From assembly GCA_014526335.1 (NCBI GenBank), contig JACTAT010000051.1, positions 1,030,502-1,094,501 on the forward strand: 64,000 nucleotides of DNA. Reading direction: 5' to 3'. The notes under the pieces are model-generated. The model made no database searches, was not told where the DNA came from, and saw only the letters and a list, made by a program, of their open reading frames with translations. Of the stretch, positions 24,101 through 37,900 are shown piece by piece. A program made the position numbers and the translations under genes. This stretch comes from Chrysaora quinquecirrha (taxonomy: Eukaryota; Cnidaria; Scyphozoa; Semaeostomeae; Pelagiidae). Positions within the stretch are counted from its first letter, which is position 1. Each line of letters opens with the position of its first letter.

Positions 24101-26364
24101 ATTGTATAATGTTAAATAACAAACTATGTTACAGATTCTTCTTGTAAATGTGATACCAGTCCATAGAACGCAGTTTTACGTCAAGAAAATAAAAATTGTC
24201 CATCAACCTGCTGCCATCTTGATACTGCCTCTGGTTTTTCGACAAGATTGGTTCAAAAGTTCAAAAGTTGTGTGACATCACATCAAACATTGTTTGACAA
24301 ACCAGTTCAAACATTTGATATCTTATTGTCAAGAAAAATGTTTTACCGTTCGGCTAGATCGCAAACATTGCTTGTTAAACATTTTTTGCTTCAGTCAAGC
24401 AAAACTGCACAGCAAATTCTGCGTCTGAAGCTGTGAAGCAGCGTTATGTCTTGTGACGTCGCCAAAAGTTACTTCAACTCTTGAGAGCCTTGATAAGAGA
24501 ATTGCAAATGTTTGACAAACAATGTTTGATCGTTTAGTCAGTCACTCGAGGAGACAAGACAAAGGGTTTGAATGGGTATCTGTATCTATCTACACCATTG
24601 GTGAAAACGACGTCTAAAGAAAATTGCGACGAGAAAATCCCCAAAATACTGACTTTGATATCAAAGCGTGTATCTAGTTTGTTTGAATTCAAAAAGATTT
24701 GATGCACAATAAAACACAATAGTCACGAGATCTATATTCATAAAAAAGGCATTTAATGAACATGTTCAAATGCTAAAGCTCTTTCTAACTCAATTTGTTA
24801 AACAGTAATTTAGAAAAAAACATATCACCGCACTACGATGTTAATAGAAATAAAAGTTGCTATACTAATTTCTAATCATGAATTAGGATACCAACTATCA
24901 ACTACACTCCTGATTTAAAGGACATATAGATCGTAGGTGCCCTATTAAGCCCCCCCCCCCTCCGGAGAAACATTTGATTTTAAAGATTGTTCATGAGGAA
25001 GAGGAAGGCTTTATAAGATGGGAGAGGACTCAATGAAAACCATAGCACAATTTGCTTTTTGCCATTGGAGAGAAATGCTACAGGCATGAAAACGGTGAGA
25101 AGAAACAAGTCTTAAATATCAAAATACACTATCGATTGCTACATTTCGCATTCAGTTTCGTGTGCTTACTAATGTACGAGGTGATGGGCAAGTTTCAAAA
25201 ATTGAATAAATAAGTGCAGGGATTGTTGCAGATTTTATCGCTTCATTTACATAAAAGGGGGCTTCACAGTGAAGGAGCTCAATAGAACGAGGGGCTATTA
25301 GAGAGGGGGCTTGATAGAGACAGGGGCTATTACAGAGGGGACTTCATAGAGAGAGATAGTTATCAGAGAGGGGGATTCATAGAGAGAGGGGAATAATAGA
25401 GAGAGGGGGCTTATACAGAGAGGTGATCAATAGAGAGGTATCTTAATGGAGAGGGGGTATATAGAGGTTTAATATAGAGTGTGGCTTATTAGAGAGACGG
25501 GCTGAATAGAGGGAGGAGGGAGTTTTACAAAGAGACGGGGTCAATAGAGAGAGGGACTCATAGAGAAAAAAGGGTTAATGGGCAGAGACGTCTTATAGAG
25601 AGAGGGGTTATTGGAGAGAATAGGGGCTTATAGAGGGAGGGACTTAATAGACGGGGGCTTAATAGAGCTTTCACAATAGCTACTTCACTAAAATACTATA
25701 ATGTATGGGCAAAGTTTTCGTTTTTATTTAAGAAAATATAAAGAATATATCTATTGATCTTGCTTTAAAAATTTTAATAATCAGATGTCAATATGATAAT
25801 TGTCTGTTTCAGATATCATTCTCTAATCATCCTTAGTTAGATATAAAAAAATCATACTTTTGGTTTAGAAAACCGTTCACAATAAATTTTTGCATGTTTT
25901 CATCTGCACCCAAATCTGGGGGGGGCTGTCGAAGATTGTGAATGTAGTCAGGGGGGTCCTGATTTTTTCAAATTAGAGAGCAAACAGTTAGAGAATCTTA
26001 AAACTCTTTTAATAGAAGGTTTTTGAGCCCAAAACAGAGAGGCAATTTTCTCATGATTTTCTGCGAAGAGTTGAAAATCCTAAATGTTTGAGCCTATAAT
26101 TACTAAATTAGTTTTCAAGACAAAATTGAGAGGCTGTTTGTCGAGCACCCCGAGCACTTAGGCATTATTTGAGCTGGCATCTTAGTTTGAAAATCAGTAT
26201 TTTGATTACCGATATAAAAGCGAATCAATCCGTTTACACTTACATTATATTACGCTTACATACAAATCGCAGTTCCCCAAAAAAGATTTAAAAGCATGTA
26301 TCTATTAGTTCGAACTCACCGGTTAACATAATTAAAGCATTTGTTATCGTCACTTTGCTTTTTA
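24101..26364. other. Intergenic region with repeats between the mitochondrial-type gene and the kinase gene
   Basis: 24240-24545 is a degenerate member of the CAAACATTTGA family. About 24950-24962 is a poly-C run. 25250-25680 is an irregular TTAATAGAGAGAGGGGGCTT tandem repeat of about 430 bp. The rest is AT-rich with no supported gene. Confidence 0.65.
25250..25680 (+). repeat. Degenerate AATAGAGAGAGGGGGCTT repeat
   Basis: Some fifteen imperfect units of 20-30 bp with the core TAGAGAGAGGGG and strong purine bias on the plus strand. Confidence 0.85.
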
Positions 26365-29300
26365 CTACGTGGTTTGAAGACCAATATTCAGGTTAGGATT
26401 GTGCAAGATCTCATACGAAAGAAGATAAAACGAAGGCCTATTATCAGGTTTTTCGTTCCAACAGCCTAAAATTATCGCCCATAGTTCATCTTTGCATCTC
26501 TCTGGCTTTGTTAGTCTGTTTCCTTTTTCAATGAATTCAAGTATCTGAAATAAGCAACTATTATTAGTTTGTGGAAAAAACCCTGCTTCAAATAACATAT
26601 TAATAAAAATACAAAAATGCGTTAGTCTTATCGGAGACATAAATTATTATAGTAGCTACGTTTGTTTTTGTTGTCGGCCTGTCGGAAAAAATCAGATGAA
26701 ATACTTTTCCTAAAGGAAATATCATACCGTATTTTCTTCCTCGAACAAGTGCCCTCCTTCGAATAAGAACGCCCTTTGGATTGAGCTAAAGGGTGTTGGA
26801 AGGAGCATCCGCTGCTACAACAGTTTTAAAGATAATTGCAAGAAACGCAACAGAAAAAATCAGCCACTTATTCTATAACGCTTTCCTTGATAACGCTTTC
26901 CTTATTCATAATATCAATACCTCCCTATGATAACTTCAAGTTACCCCCCTCCCCTTAGCAAAAGATAAAGCTCATCCATCGGCAGTAAAAGTTTTCTTGT
27001 TAGATGGGAGGTAAGGAAGGAAGACGAAAAGGGGCATAAAAAAAAAACTTCATTTCATGTATTTAGCTTGACTTGTCCCAAGTCCCCAACTTTCGCTCAC
27101 ATTGAATTGAATGTTGTTGTTCAAAGTGAGGGTCCAGCTATTCAATTCAATAGCGATAACTACGACTCTGGTAATAAGTCTAGTATTTAGCCACGTTTTC
27201 TTTCGTATATATGCAGAAATAAATTCAATGGCTTTGACAGTGACCTAAAGCTATCTTTGAGCTCACAACAAGAAGTGATTTCTCATATTAGAATAGCATT
27301 AAAAGCTAATATTATTAAAGATTGATCAGTCACATGCACATACCTCTGATCCGTTCATTCCTTCATAGGGGTTTGCATATTCAAGCTTTGAACCCCACAA
27401 CAAGAAAACTTCCCACAGTGTTACACCATAGCTCCAGACGTCACTTTTTGATGTAAAAACAGAGTCTCGAATGCTTTCAAGCGAATACCTCAAAACAGAA
27501 AAATAAGCGTAAACAGTTTGAAAGATTTCGTGTCCTACATTAAGAATACTGGAAAACCAATGCTTTCTTGGAAATTCTTTCCAGCACAGTCTCTCGGACA
27601 AGAAAGTTTTCTGCATCCAACTAGCAGTTGCAAAGCGAATTTTGAAAGAAAAGTACCCTGAGATGAAACGCCAAAACAACAACCTTGCCCCCAGGGCAAA
27701 TAGGAAGCTAAGTAAAACTAACTCTCCGGTGTCTATATCCGATCTCCTTTGTATGTGTTAGGTTGATGGGAATTTTGATTTGCTGCTCAGACTAGGGTGC
27801 CCCCAAAAATACAAGTAAAGAGACACAGCAAATCACAGAAATATAAGTGACATCACAAATTCATCAAAGTATCCCGCAGAAATAGACCAAATCAAAATAA
27901 TGTAAATAAACACTAAAGAAGATGCTTAATCCGCCTTTACATCCTTCTTGGTGATGTGATTACAAACAAAATTGTGTGTTTTCCATGCTTAGAGCACATG
28001 GGGAGAAAAATCTTGTTTAGACGCCTTGCCTTAACATTGTTTAAAAATTCCATGGCATCCAGTACCAGGGTTCAAACTGCTCGAAGGGCTGAGAATATAT
28101 AAAGGGCATTTGGTATCTGGGAACGATGCTGGCGTAACATTGTTGATTGTTTTGAGGACGCATACAAACTTACCATCTAATTGGCAAGAGAGATGGAGTC
28201 TTTCCTCTATAATAATCTTTATTATCACCAAACATTCGGCTGAGTCCAAAGTCACTGACTTTCACCCGATCCCTGCTTTCTACAAGAACATTTCTAGCTG
28301 CCAAATCTCGATGGACGATAGACCGTGATTGCTGAAAGAGGAGTGAGAGTTGGTATCATAATTTTTAACTATGAAGTAGCTTTTGTATGTTTGTACATTC
28401 GTAGGTTTGTTCATATGTTCAATTTAAGGCCCTGGCCAAAAGATCAGTTGGTATCATAATTTTTAACTATGAAGTAGCTTTTGCATAGTTGTACATTCAT
28501 TGGTCTGTTCATATGTTCAATTTAAGGCCCTGGCCAAACGATCGAACATAGCCTGTCAAACATTTGAGATCAGGTTTACAAGCATTGTTTGACGTTTTCG
28601 TGACCCCTTCAAAACATTGCTCGTCTAACATTTGAAATGTTTTATAATTTTATAGAAACATCGCACAACAAATACTGCTAATGTTTACTCGTCAAACAAT
28701 GTTTTGTGACAGCTCAAGCGTTCAAAAACCACTTGATAAGCAAATTCTAAATGTTTTGATCGTTTGGCCAGGGCATAACTCAAACACTACCCTGCACATA
28801 GTGAAACAAGAGACATATTTAGGATTAGCATTTTTCAGAGAGAGTTCTCAGCATAAAAACTTCCAACAACTTGATGAATGAATGTGTTACCGAAGATTGG
28901 AACAATATGAATTTGAGTTGAAGCACGTTCCGGCGCCAGTTGCGTTATTAAATAGAGATTAAGGCCACGGCCAAACGATCAAACATAGTTGGCCAAACAT
29001 TTGAGATTTGTTTAGCACAATTTTTTATGTCAATTTCTTATACAATGGATAACCGTTGCACAACACAAAACACTACTTGACAAGCAAAAGTAGGCTCAAT
29101 TTGTTTAATAATCTTTTGAAAAAGTTTAGAAACATTTTTTGCTTGATGCAAGAAAAAGATGTTTGACAAACAATGTTTTGCGACATGACAAGACGGTCAG
29201 AGGAAAATGTTTGTAAAACAAATCTTAATGTTTGACAAACAATGTTTGATGTTTTGACCAGCACCTAAGCGTGATAAAAAGGCAATTCGGTAGTCTGAAA

Positions 29301-31995
29301 AATAACTTCATTCAGGTAAATATCAAGGCTTGAATGCAAAAGGTTTAGAAGAAATTACATAACATCTAAGAAAAATTTGACATAATAGCTTGAAAGAACA
29401 AAACATTACCAGAAACTCCATTCCATACGCAATTTGTACAGCAAATCGAAGAAGAGTTTCTTCAGTCAGTGTTTGCTAAAACCGAAGCATTTCAGAGATT
29501 AATTAAGGATATATAAAAATACTATAAGAATATAGTTAACACAATCCATCTGTTAAGCTCAGCATTTTTCAATCAAGCTGTAGAATTATTTTAATGATCC
29601 AAACCCACTTCATGCTTCTAACTAACGGATTCATCAACGAATGTACATTCCCGTTTGTAACAGAAGACGACATACTATAGATATCTAAGCTTTCTCTAAA
29701 CTAGCGAAAACACGCACAAAATGTGTGAGGCCAGACACTTTAGTGAAGTCAGTTTTCGAGCCCCAGCTACGGTTGCATCCGAGCCGGACACGAGGTCTTG
29801 TTTGCTCATCTGTTTCTGAGATCCCAGCGACAGGCATTAAAATACCATTTCACTCATCTAAACCGCACGCTATTGAAGACAGGGCTCAACGTAAAATAAG
29901 ACTTCATGGTGTATGCATGCGTGGTTTAAAAGGTAAAGATGAAGATGAAATGGTGTTTTTAGCGCCAGTCGCAAGGATCTCGATTAGTTAACTAATCGAG
30001 ACCTCCACCCTGCCTGTGACGCTACCGTAGTTTGGGCTCGAATCCGACCTCGATGATCTTCTGACACCACGAGCCAGCTGGCTTAGGCCACGACACTTCA
30101 GCCCCTTCAACGAATATTTTCAATGCTCGAGATGATATTTAGTTTGTCCACATTAGTGACAATTACAACAAAGGCTCAAACACAGAGACGTGAAGACCGG
30201 AAAGCTTCCTTATTCTTGTGCTTGCCTTGAACTTGTATTGAGCTCGTCCTCATCGGTACATAAGGTTCTTTTGCTTGTCCTTGTGCTTGTATCGCTAGTT
30301 ATGATCAACGTTTACTATACTAAACGAAGAGGCCTATCGCTGCAAAAATTTATTGTTCTGTCAGAGTAAACACTTACTCTATGATTAACGATAAACTGGT
30401 TAAGATTTCCAAACGGCATAAGATCCGTGATAATCCAAGGACCCTCTGCTTCACCTACAAAATAAGTTTGAAACATTAACACAGCATTGGACACATCATT
30501 TTTTGACATACTTAATAGCTTTTTTCGTCTGACACTCCTCAAGAGTATAAACGTCAGAAACAGACCGATACACTTGAAAAAGCGGAATTTATATCCAGAT
30601 ACGGATCGAAATGTACCAATTAAAACGTGAAGCTGAAGTGACTCTTCCATTAATTATATTGAACTTCCAGCTGTATCCGGCAAGCTGATTGGTGTTTTAA
30701 ACACAATGCCAATTCAGCTTCACTTTGTGATTGGTGCAATTCGAGCCGCGTCTGAGTATAAATTTCGCTTTTTCCAAGTGTTTCGGTCTGTTTCTGACGT
30801 TTATACTCTTGAGGAGTGTCAGACAAAAAAAAGCTTTTAAGTTTGCTGTTTCTTGCAAATTTGAAAATTTATACAGCCAAAGACTATTAACACAGTAATA
30901 CAATTACGAGCTAATCAAATACTTGAAGTGAGTTAACTAAGTTAAATTAATGTGCCACGTTAACGAGAATGCCTCTTTAAGCGATTTTAAAATCAAAATA
31001 AATTATACCTTTAGAATCGATAGATACTCCTATCAGCTTCACGACGTAATCATTATCCAATGAAGCAAGTTGTTTGACTTCATTTTTAAACTGTTCATAC
31101 GACTGTTCTTCGGTGTTCTTTAGCTTCTTTACTGCCACAGGATACTTAGAAAAGCAGAACAATGTCATTATAAGTTTTTTATAAAAAAAACCTAGCTCAA
31201 GGACTAGTTCCTCTTTCCTAAGGTTCCTTATTTTGGGCCTCTTTTGATCAAATTTAGTACCAAAAGTTCCTTAACGGTATCTTAATTGCACACTAAATGC
31301 CTTGAAAAGGCACAAGAAAAACATCGAAATTTGAATTTTGCTTGAATGCATACTATCTTAACCATTCCCGTCTTCAGGGTGAATTTGACTCTTGAGTGAA
31401 CTTCGATGTTTATTTTCCATCTTAGTATCGGTCTGATCGATTTGCAATTTGATTGGCTGCTGGAGCAGTAGAATTATTTCAGTGAAGTTAAATTTTTATA
31501 AAAATATCACACCGAAAAAGGCCGAATACTATGGGAAAAACCAGAATATTGTGCTACATGCTGTGCTGTGTTGATCCTAACAGTTGTAAATGAATTATCT
31601 TGGATTTCCTGTCCAGAAAATCTGCTTTCGGAGTCTATTTCTCTTTCGATATCTAGGCCGAAATTGTCAATCTTTTGGCCGATTTATGTGAACCGTACCA
31701 GGGGCCTAGACTTATTACATTCGTCGTAGTCTACGCTTCTCCACACTCTACCAACCCGCTCCAACAACTACTCTGAGGAAATGTCGTTGCAGTTGCTGTA
31801 GCTGTTTCCGAAAGAGTGGGAGGAATGTAATGTGTCTACCAAGGACCTAATCGATTTGATCTGACAGTTGGGATTCGAGGAAATTCGATTGAGGACTGGG
31901 GACCAGACTGTAACTAAACATTCTCTTACCTGAGTGATGTTTCCTGATTTTCCTTTACATCTCAACACTGCCTTCCAAACCTCACCGAACTGTCC
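26365..31995 (-). CDS. C-terminal tyrosine kinase domain, eight exons
   Basis: Exons 31995-31930, 31144-31009, 30454-30378, 29475-29410, 28331-28174, 27488-27344 and 26544-26365 follow the linker in phase. All catalytic features are present: glycine loop GEGQFGEV (split by the linker/kinase junction), VAVKKL lysine, hinge [24 protein letters not shown] (tyrosine-kinase-type catalytic loop), DFG in KVSDFGLSR, activation-loop tyrosine pair [18 protein letters not shown] in place of APE (Glu kept), [14 protein letters not shown] and [13 protein letters not shown]. The tandem activation-loop tyrosines and the SLLPIRW sequence fit JAK/Syk/FAK-like cytoplasmic kinases. An insertion ([16 protein letters not shown]) after the F helix is longer than usual. 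The protein ends about 25 residues after the domain, with stop at 26365. (The listed exons number seven; with the linker exon that supplies the first loop residues the domain spans eight.). Confidence 0.93.
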
Positions 31996-34900
31996 CTAAA
32001 ATCAACACGAAATAATTGAACAACATGGAAAAAGGTCTGGAAACATGTTGCTTGACGCGAGCAAACAATTGTCGGAGGAGCAATGTCTTGCGACGAGGCC
32101 AATAGGGTTAACTATTTGGCTTCACATGCGAATCACAAACGTTTAATGAACTATTCGTTAAGCTAGCCAAAGTAAGAGTATATACCAGAATAAATAGTCT
32201 CTGATCGTTCCAGGTCGAATAGTATGAACTATTCGTATTCTTTATCGATAAGCTTGGGCCTAAGAACCTATCGAGTCTTCACTTGGCTCCTCTGAAGCTG
32301 ATCTACTATACGTGCCAGAAGCCCCTTCCTCGCTAGCTCTACTACCGAAGAACTCCTTGCCGATGACATCCTCTACAATTTCTTTCAAATTAGATAACGA
32401 CTGAGATCCCGAAGTCGTTTAGCTGAGGCCTAAGAACCTACTGAGTTTAAATAATTGTTTCAGAAAGAAAATCGAACCTTACCTCTCCGAGTTTCTTTTC
32501 AAAATTCAGATCATTATTATTAAACACATTGACATTTCCAAGCTGCGCTAAAATATTCGAATTCTCTTCAGACTGTCGTCTCTTTTGCACTTGGGACAAT
32601 TTCTCCGAAAACCCGCGAACTTCATCCACCGATAACCGACGCTGTTTCATTTGTGACGGGCTGAGAGGCATTGAACTTGGCGAGAGTGTTCGGTACATTG
32701 CCCGAGAATAGTCTCGTCCTGGTTTTGGATAAATAGCGGATGGCGATGTAGGTTCGACTTTGATTCTGCTAGACGGTACAGGATTGTTAGCAAGCGGTGC
32801 ATCAGTGTAGATTCTCGTTGCGTTTGATGTCTGCAAAATTTGGTTAGACGGCATTTTTAGGTCTTTTCGCTGCTCGGTTTGATCGGGAAGACTTTTCGGT
32901 AATATTAACGGCTGCAACCGGATAGGATGTGGCGCTGGTGCCGGTTTTGGTAATACTGTCCTGGGACGCTGCATCGAGGAGTCGATAAGAGAAGGCTGCA
33001 TGGGCTGAGATGATTTCATAAAAATTGGGCGCGGTGCCGTGCTTTTATTATCGAAGAGTGATCGAAGAGAATTTTGGGGGATCGAAGGGTTACCTTGTGG
33101 AACCTGGAGCAGCTGTGGCTTGTCGTGATTATTACTCGTAGTTGATACTGTTGGTAGCACTGCGACATGATCAATTCCAGTTAGGTCAATTGTATTTGGT
33201 GCAATTTTTGGTTTTATATCAAGAACCTTTTTGTACTGGTCCTGCGATGTTTGGGTACTGGATACTGCTGAAGAAGGCACTGTAGTCGTGGCTATTAAGC
33301 TCGATGAGGCTGATACTACATAAGGTGATTCGCTTATTGTTGGCGCTGCGATAGTCTGAGTGAACTGTTGGTTCGAGTTTGCACTAGAAGCGATTAAGTT
33401 CTTTGTTGCCATAATCGCCAATAACGTTTGCAAATATGCAGGACTAATTTGAAGCGATGCGTCGATTTGACGATTAGGTTGAATCGTCTGAGAAGAAGAG
33501 CTTCCTGGTTGTCCTAGTTTCTGTTGCGCTTGTATTAAATGCAGCAATTGGGGTAATGCAGCAGCTTGATTGAGGTTCGCATTCATCGCAACTTGTGGTA
33601 TGAAAACCGGACTGCCAGCTACTAAGGAATGCCCTTGACTGACCAATTGCGTCAAGTAGGCATTAATTGCTGCCTGTATGGCATTCGGATCTGCAGCAGC
33701 TTGTAGTACTGTGCTTGTAGCTGGTTGCTGAGTACTTTGCGGACTGGCAGTTTTTAGATAACTCATCTTCTCGTCCAGTTGTTGAATTTCGGACCACGAC
33801 TTATAACCCTGGTCCTCAAATTGCTCCGCATCAGAATTTTCTTGCCTCTTCTGTGTTATTACGTCCTTTTGGGATGACAAATCTGAGATATTTCCATTTA
33901 GCGCCGATGGTACCATTAAATCACTGAAGTATTTTGAAGCGTCAACAGGCGGTTGATTTTTAGGCGGAGCTGGTGTAGGCTCCTTCTTTTTTATAAGAAA
34001 GTTCTTAGGAACTGCAAATCCAAGGTTAAAAGGATTAGGCCCATCAAGAGCTCGTTTGGCAGCTTTTTTATGCATCTTGTTAGCTTCTTCAGAAATCGAA
34101 CGTGATCGTTTCTTGCGTTCAAATGAATGCTGCATTTCATCCATTGTTTTATAAGTAGTAGAATCTTCACTGGCTTTAGCAGCAGCAGCAGGCGGCTTCA
34201 TCATAGGCATCAAGACTGCTTGTCTTGCGAGGCTATTAGACGACCCTAAGACACTCCCACTGGCACTTTCATATGCTGAGTCATACTGTTTGTCTGCCGA
34301 TGACAAAACCGGGGGGTTTAGGCCCATTCTTATTGCCATTGTAATTGATATAGGAACCAAAGGGGCTTTCTGCAGCTGAGGCATTTGACGATCTTGTCTG
34401 ATGATTTTTGGAATTTTCTGTCCTTCTATGTCAAGTTGGTTGGGATTGCGTCTCTTTTGATCAGAGCCATGATGGTGTGCCATCGACGCAAGAACATTAG
34501 CAACTTCCATCACGTCTGGGGTGACATAGTCTTCGTTCGGCTCCTCTGAAGCTGACCTACTATACGTGCTAGAAGCCCTTCCTCGCTAGCTCTTCTACTG
34601 ATAGACTCCTTGCCGCTGACATCCTCTACAATTTCTTTCAAATTAGATAACGACTGAGTTCCCGAAGTTTGCGTAAAGTCTGTTTCCATTTTATCTTCAT
34701 GAACTTCACGAGCATGAACCATGGGATGAATATTTAACTTAGACTCACCAATAGATGGCCTAGCCTCGATCTCAGACGATAGATCCTTCATTTCGACATC
34801 AAAACGAGAAATGCTCTCAGTTCCACCTTGTCTTAAATCGGACGCAAATTTTGAACGATTAATAGTTTCTGTAGATCCAAAAAGGCCAAGAGATGACTTT

Positions 34901-37900
34901 GATGAAGCTGATTCTCCTGAAGTGTCGGTCAGTCTATTTTCAGCAACAAAGCGATATGATTTTGAACCAGAACTACCACTCTATAGGAAGAAAAAAAAAC
35001 AAAATGAAAGAGGCGAAGGTGAAGGTGATATGGTGTTTTAGCGCCAGTCGCTAGGATCTCAGTAGTAGGTTAACTAATCGAGACATCGACCCTGGCTGTG
35101 ACGCTACCGTGGCTGGGCTCGAACCCTTACCAAATTGAGCTTCTGACACCACGAGTCAGCTGGATAACAATACGACGCCACAGCACCTTCGAGGGAATCA
35201 CAGATCTTCATGCAATAAATAGAAATCCTTAAAAACAAATTGAATTGATGTTTCTCCCTCTGTTCGGAGATAAAGTCACTAATTGTTCATTTACTGATCA
35301 TTGACTATTCCATCATATCTTTACAAAGAACCATACCAGCTGAGCTAAACTATTTCTTTCAGATAAGACACCGGCCTCTTAGCAACTAGGATGGGGATCA
35401 CGCAACTTCAAAATTGCGATAAACAGCATAAACATTTTCGGGCATACTTTAAAGCTTTTTTCGCCTGACACATTAATTCTATTGATCTTCCCTGGCTAGC
35501 TGATTGGTGTTCAAAACACAATGCCAATTCAGCTTCTCTTTTCGATTGGTGCATTTCGAGCCGCATCTGGGTATAAATTCCGCCTTAGTTCATTGTTTCG
35601 GTCTATTTCTGACGTTCATACTCTGAGGAGTTTCAGACGAAAAAAGCTTTTAAGTATGACCAAAAATGTTTCCGCTGTTTATCGCAATTTTGAAGTTTTG
35701 AACTTCTCGCAAATTGATCACGTAACTGTTAAGAAACCTAAAGGCTCAACGAAGAAATAGAAACTGTTAGGAACATGGCAACAAGGGATATGTTGCTTTT
35801 GTTAACCCGCTTTACTTCAAATCGTTCTCTTTATACATCAATGCAAATCTTGCCAATTTGAATCCAAACTGTAGCAGGGAGAGAGTAAGCATTTGGCACT
35901 CAGCCGCTGCCCAAAATAGTTTCAAAATACGAGGTAAGGAAAGTCTCTTGCAGATGATTTGGGGGAGCATAAAGATAAAGCGAATCAGATCTCAGAACTC
36001 CAGAACATTAAAATAATTGCAAACTTTCAGCAAAATTAAAATTTCAACCAGAATAATTACCGAGTTCGATGATGACAGATTATCGGAACTGCCAGAAAGT
36101 GACAAGGATGAAGGTCCCAATTGACTTGACAAAAATTGAGCTCTTTTGACTCTCTGTAAGCGAATTTCTTCACGCTCTGCTTCTTCAATCCGATGCCAGT
36201 TATAATAATTTCGCTCCAGAAGATGATCTGAAACTAGAAAAAAGTAAATTCGCGAATAAATTTAAGGTCGTGTTCACTTTTAGCATCTAGAGATTGATCA
36301 ATTCTAAAGTGTTATCTTTCTTTAGCAAAGGAAATGGAACGCTTTGAAAAATTCTAGCTTCAACTTACCTCCCTGCTTATATCGCCGCAAGCGATAACAA
36401 ATTTCTTGGAAGTGAATTCGTTGCTAGAATTAAAAAATTTTCATCAGTAAAAATTGGATACATAAAAAAGTATGCAATAAAGAATTTCCAGCCTTTCATG
36501 TCAAATCATGACGTACAAGAAGGCTAAATTTAAGCCAACTACAAAACCGCCCCGCCACCCGAATACCTTTAAGGCAGAAGGCCAACTAGAACAGCAACTA
36601 GACTTACTACCCTCATTCTGAATGATAAAGGAACTCACCGTTGGCTCATCTTTCCAGCAATCTGCAAGAATCTCCTTGATTTCATCGGAGCAGTGAGGCC
36701 TGCGAAAAATAAGGTTATTGCTTGTATTGAATTAGTAGGTTATATTGATTCATACGGTGTATATTTCTCAAACCATACTATACTATTACACTATACTACA
36801 GAACACTATATTAAACTATACTATACCATACTATACTACAATATACCGTCCTTTACTATGTATGTTACTTCAGCGGGGCGCTTACTTAAAAACCCGTCTC
36901 AAAAGAGCAAATATTTGAAACTTGATGAACAAACTAGCGTCCTGACGAAAATTAAGTTTGGAAAAAGCTAGCAAAAGACTTCTCTTCATTCCTTCCATCA
37001 GGAGTTTGCACAAACACTGTCAAAATAGTATCTGACACCAACCTGGTGAGTAGCTTAACCAAAAGGGGCGCTAATTCAAGGAAATACAACTATACCATAA
37101 GATGCATGTATACATAAATTGAAAAAGCATCAGCAATATAACTTACAGAAGTGTATCTTGCGACCTTGCGTCACTCTGCAAGGATTCCAGTAGCTAAAAA
37201 ACATATTTAGTTTTAAGAAAGTAAGAGACATTGTGTTTCAAGGTAATAGGGGCTAGGGGCTCGCTAAAGCTTAAGTTCATCAACTATCAACTTGTTCAAG
37301 ATTACCGTATTGGTCTGAAAGTTAATTTCATGCAGTTGAATGTTAATTCATTATTTCATATTGTATTCATCAGCGTGTTCATTTCATTCAGCATTTGTTA
37401 GCTTGTTCATTTCATATGGTACAAGTCAGCATATTCATTTCACAATGTATTCATTGTTATGTTAATTTCATGCATAAATCTGCAGCTTGTTCATTTCATT
37501 CGATATTCGTTAGAAGGTTCATTTCATACTGTATTCTTAAGCAGGTTCATTTCAAACTGTGCATTCGTCGCTGGTATGTTCATTTCATATATTATGCCAT
37601 TATTCATCAGCATATTAACTTCACGCCGTACTTTTTCAGTATTTTCGTTCCCTACAGTATCAGCATGTCCACACATATTCCACTCGTCAGCATGTTGTTT
37701 TCATATTACAGTCATTAGAAAGTAACTAGTGCTTCCATGCATAAAAAACATCGCAAGGACTTTGGGCCATGAATCTAAAGCCTAGGCCAAGAGTTGCAAA
37801 CAATCGGCCAAACATGTACGGCAGACAAATTTGAGTGAAAACGTTGGCTGCCTTGGCTGGAGCTTTTTATATAAGAATGTATGAACTGATTCTTAAAATA

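Noticed and set aside
37395..37725. Cys/Phe/Ile/His-rich open frames, repeated at 43032-43712
   Set aside because: They translate the TTCATTTCAT tandem repeat in an intron of the kinase gene; similarity of the two sets reflects the segmental duplication only.
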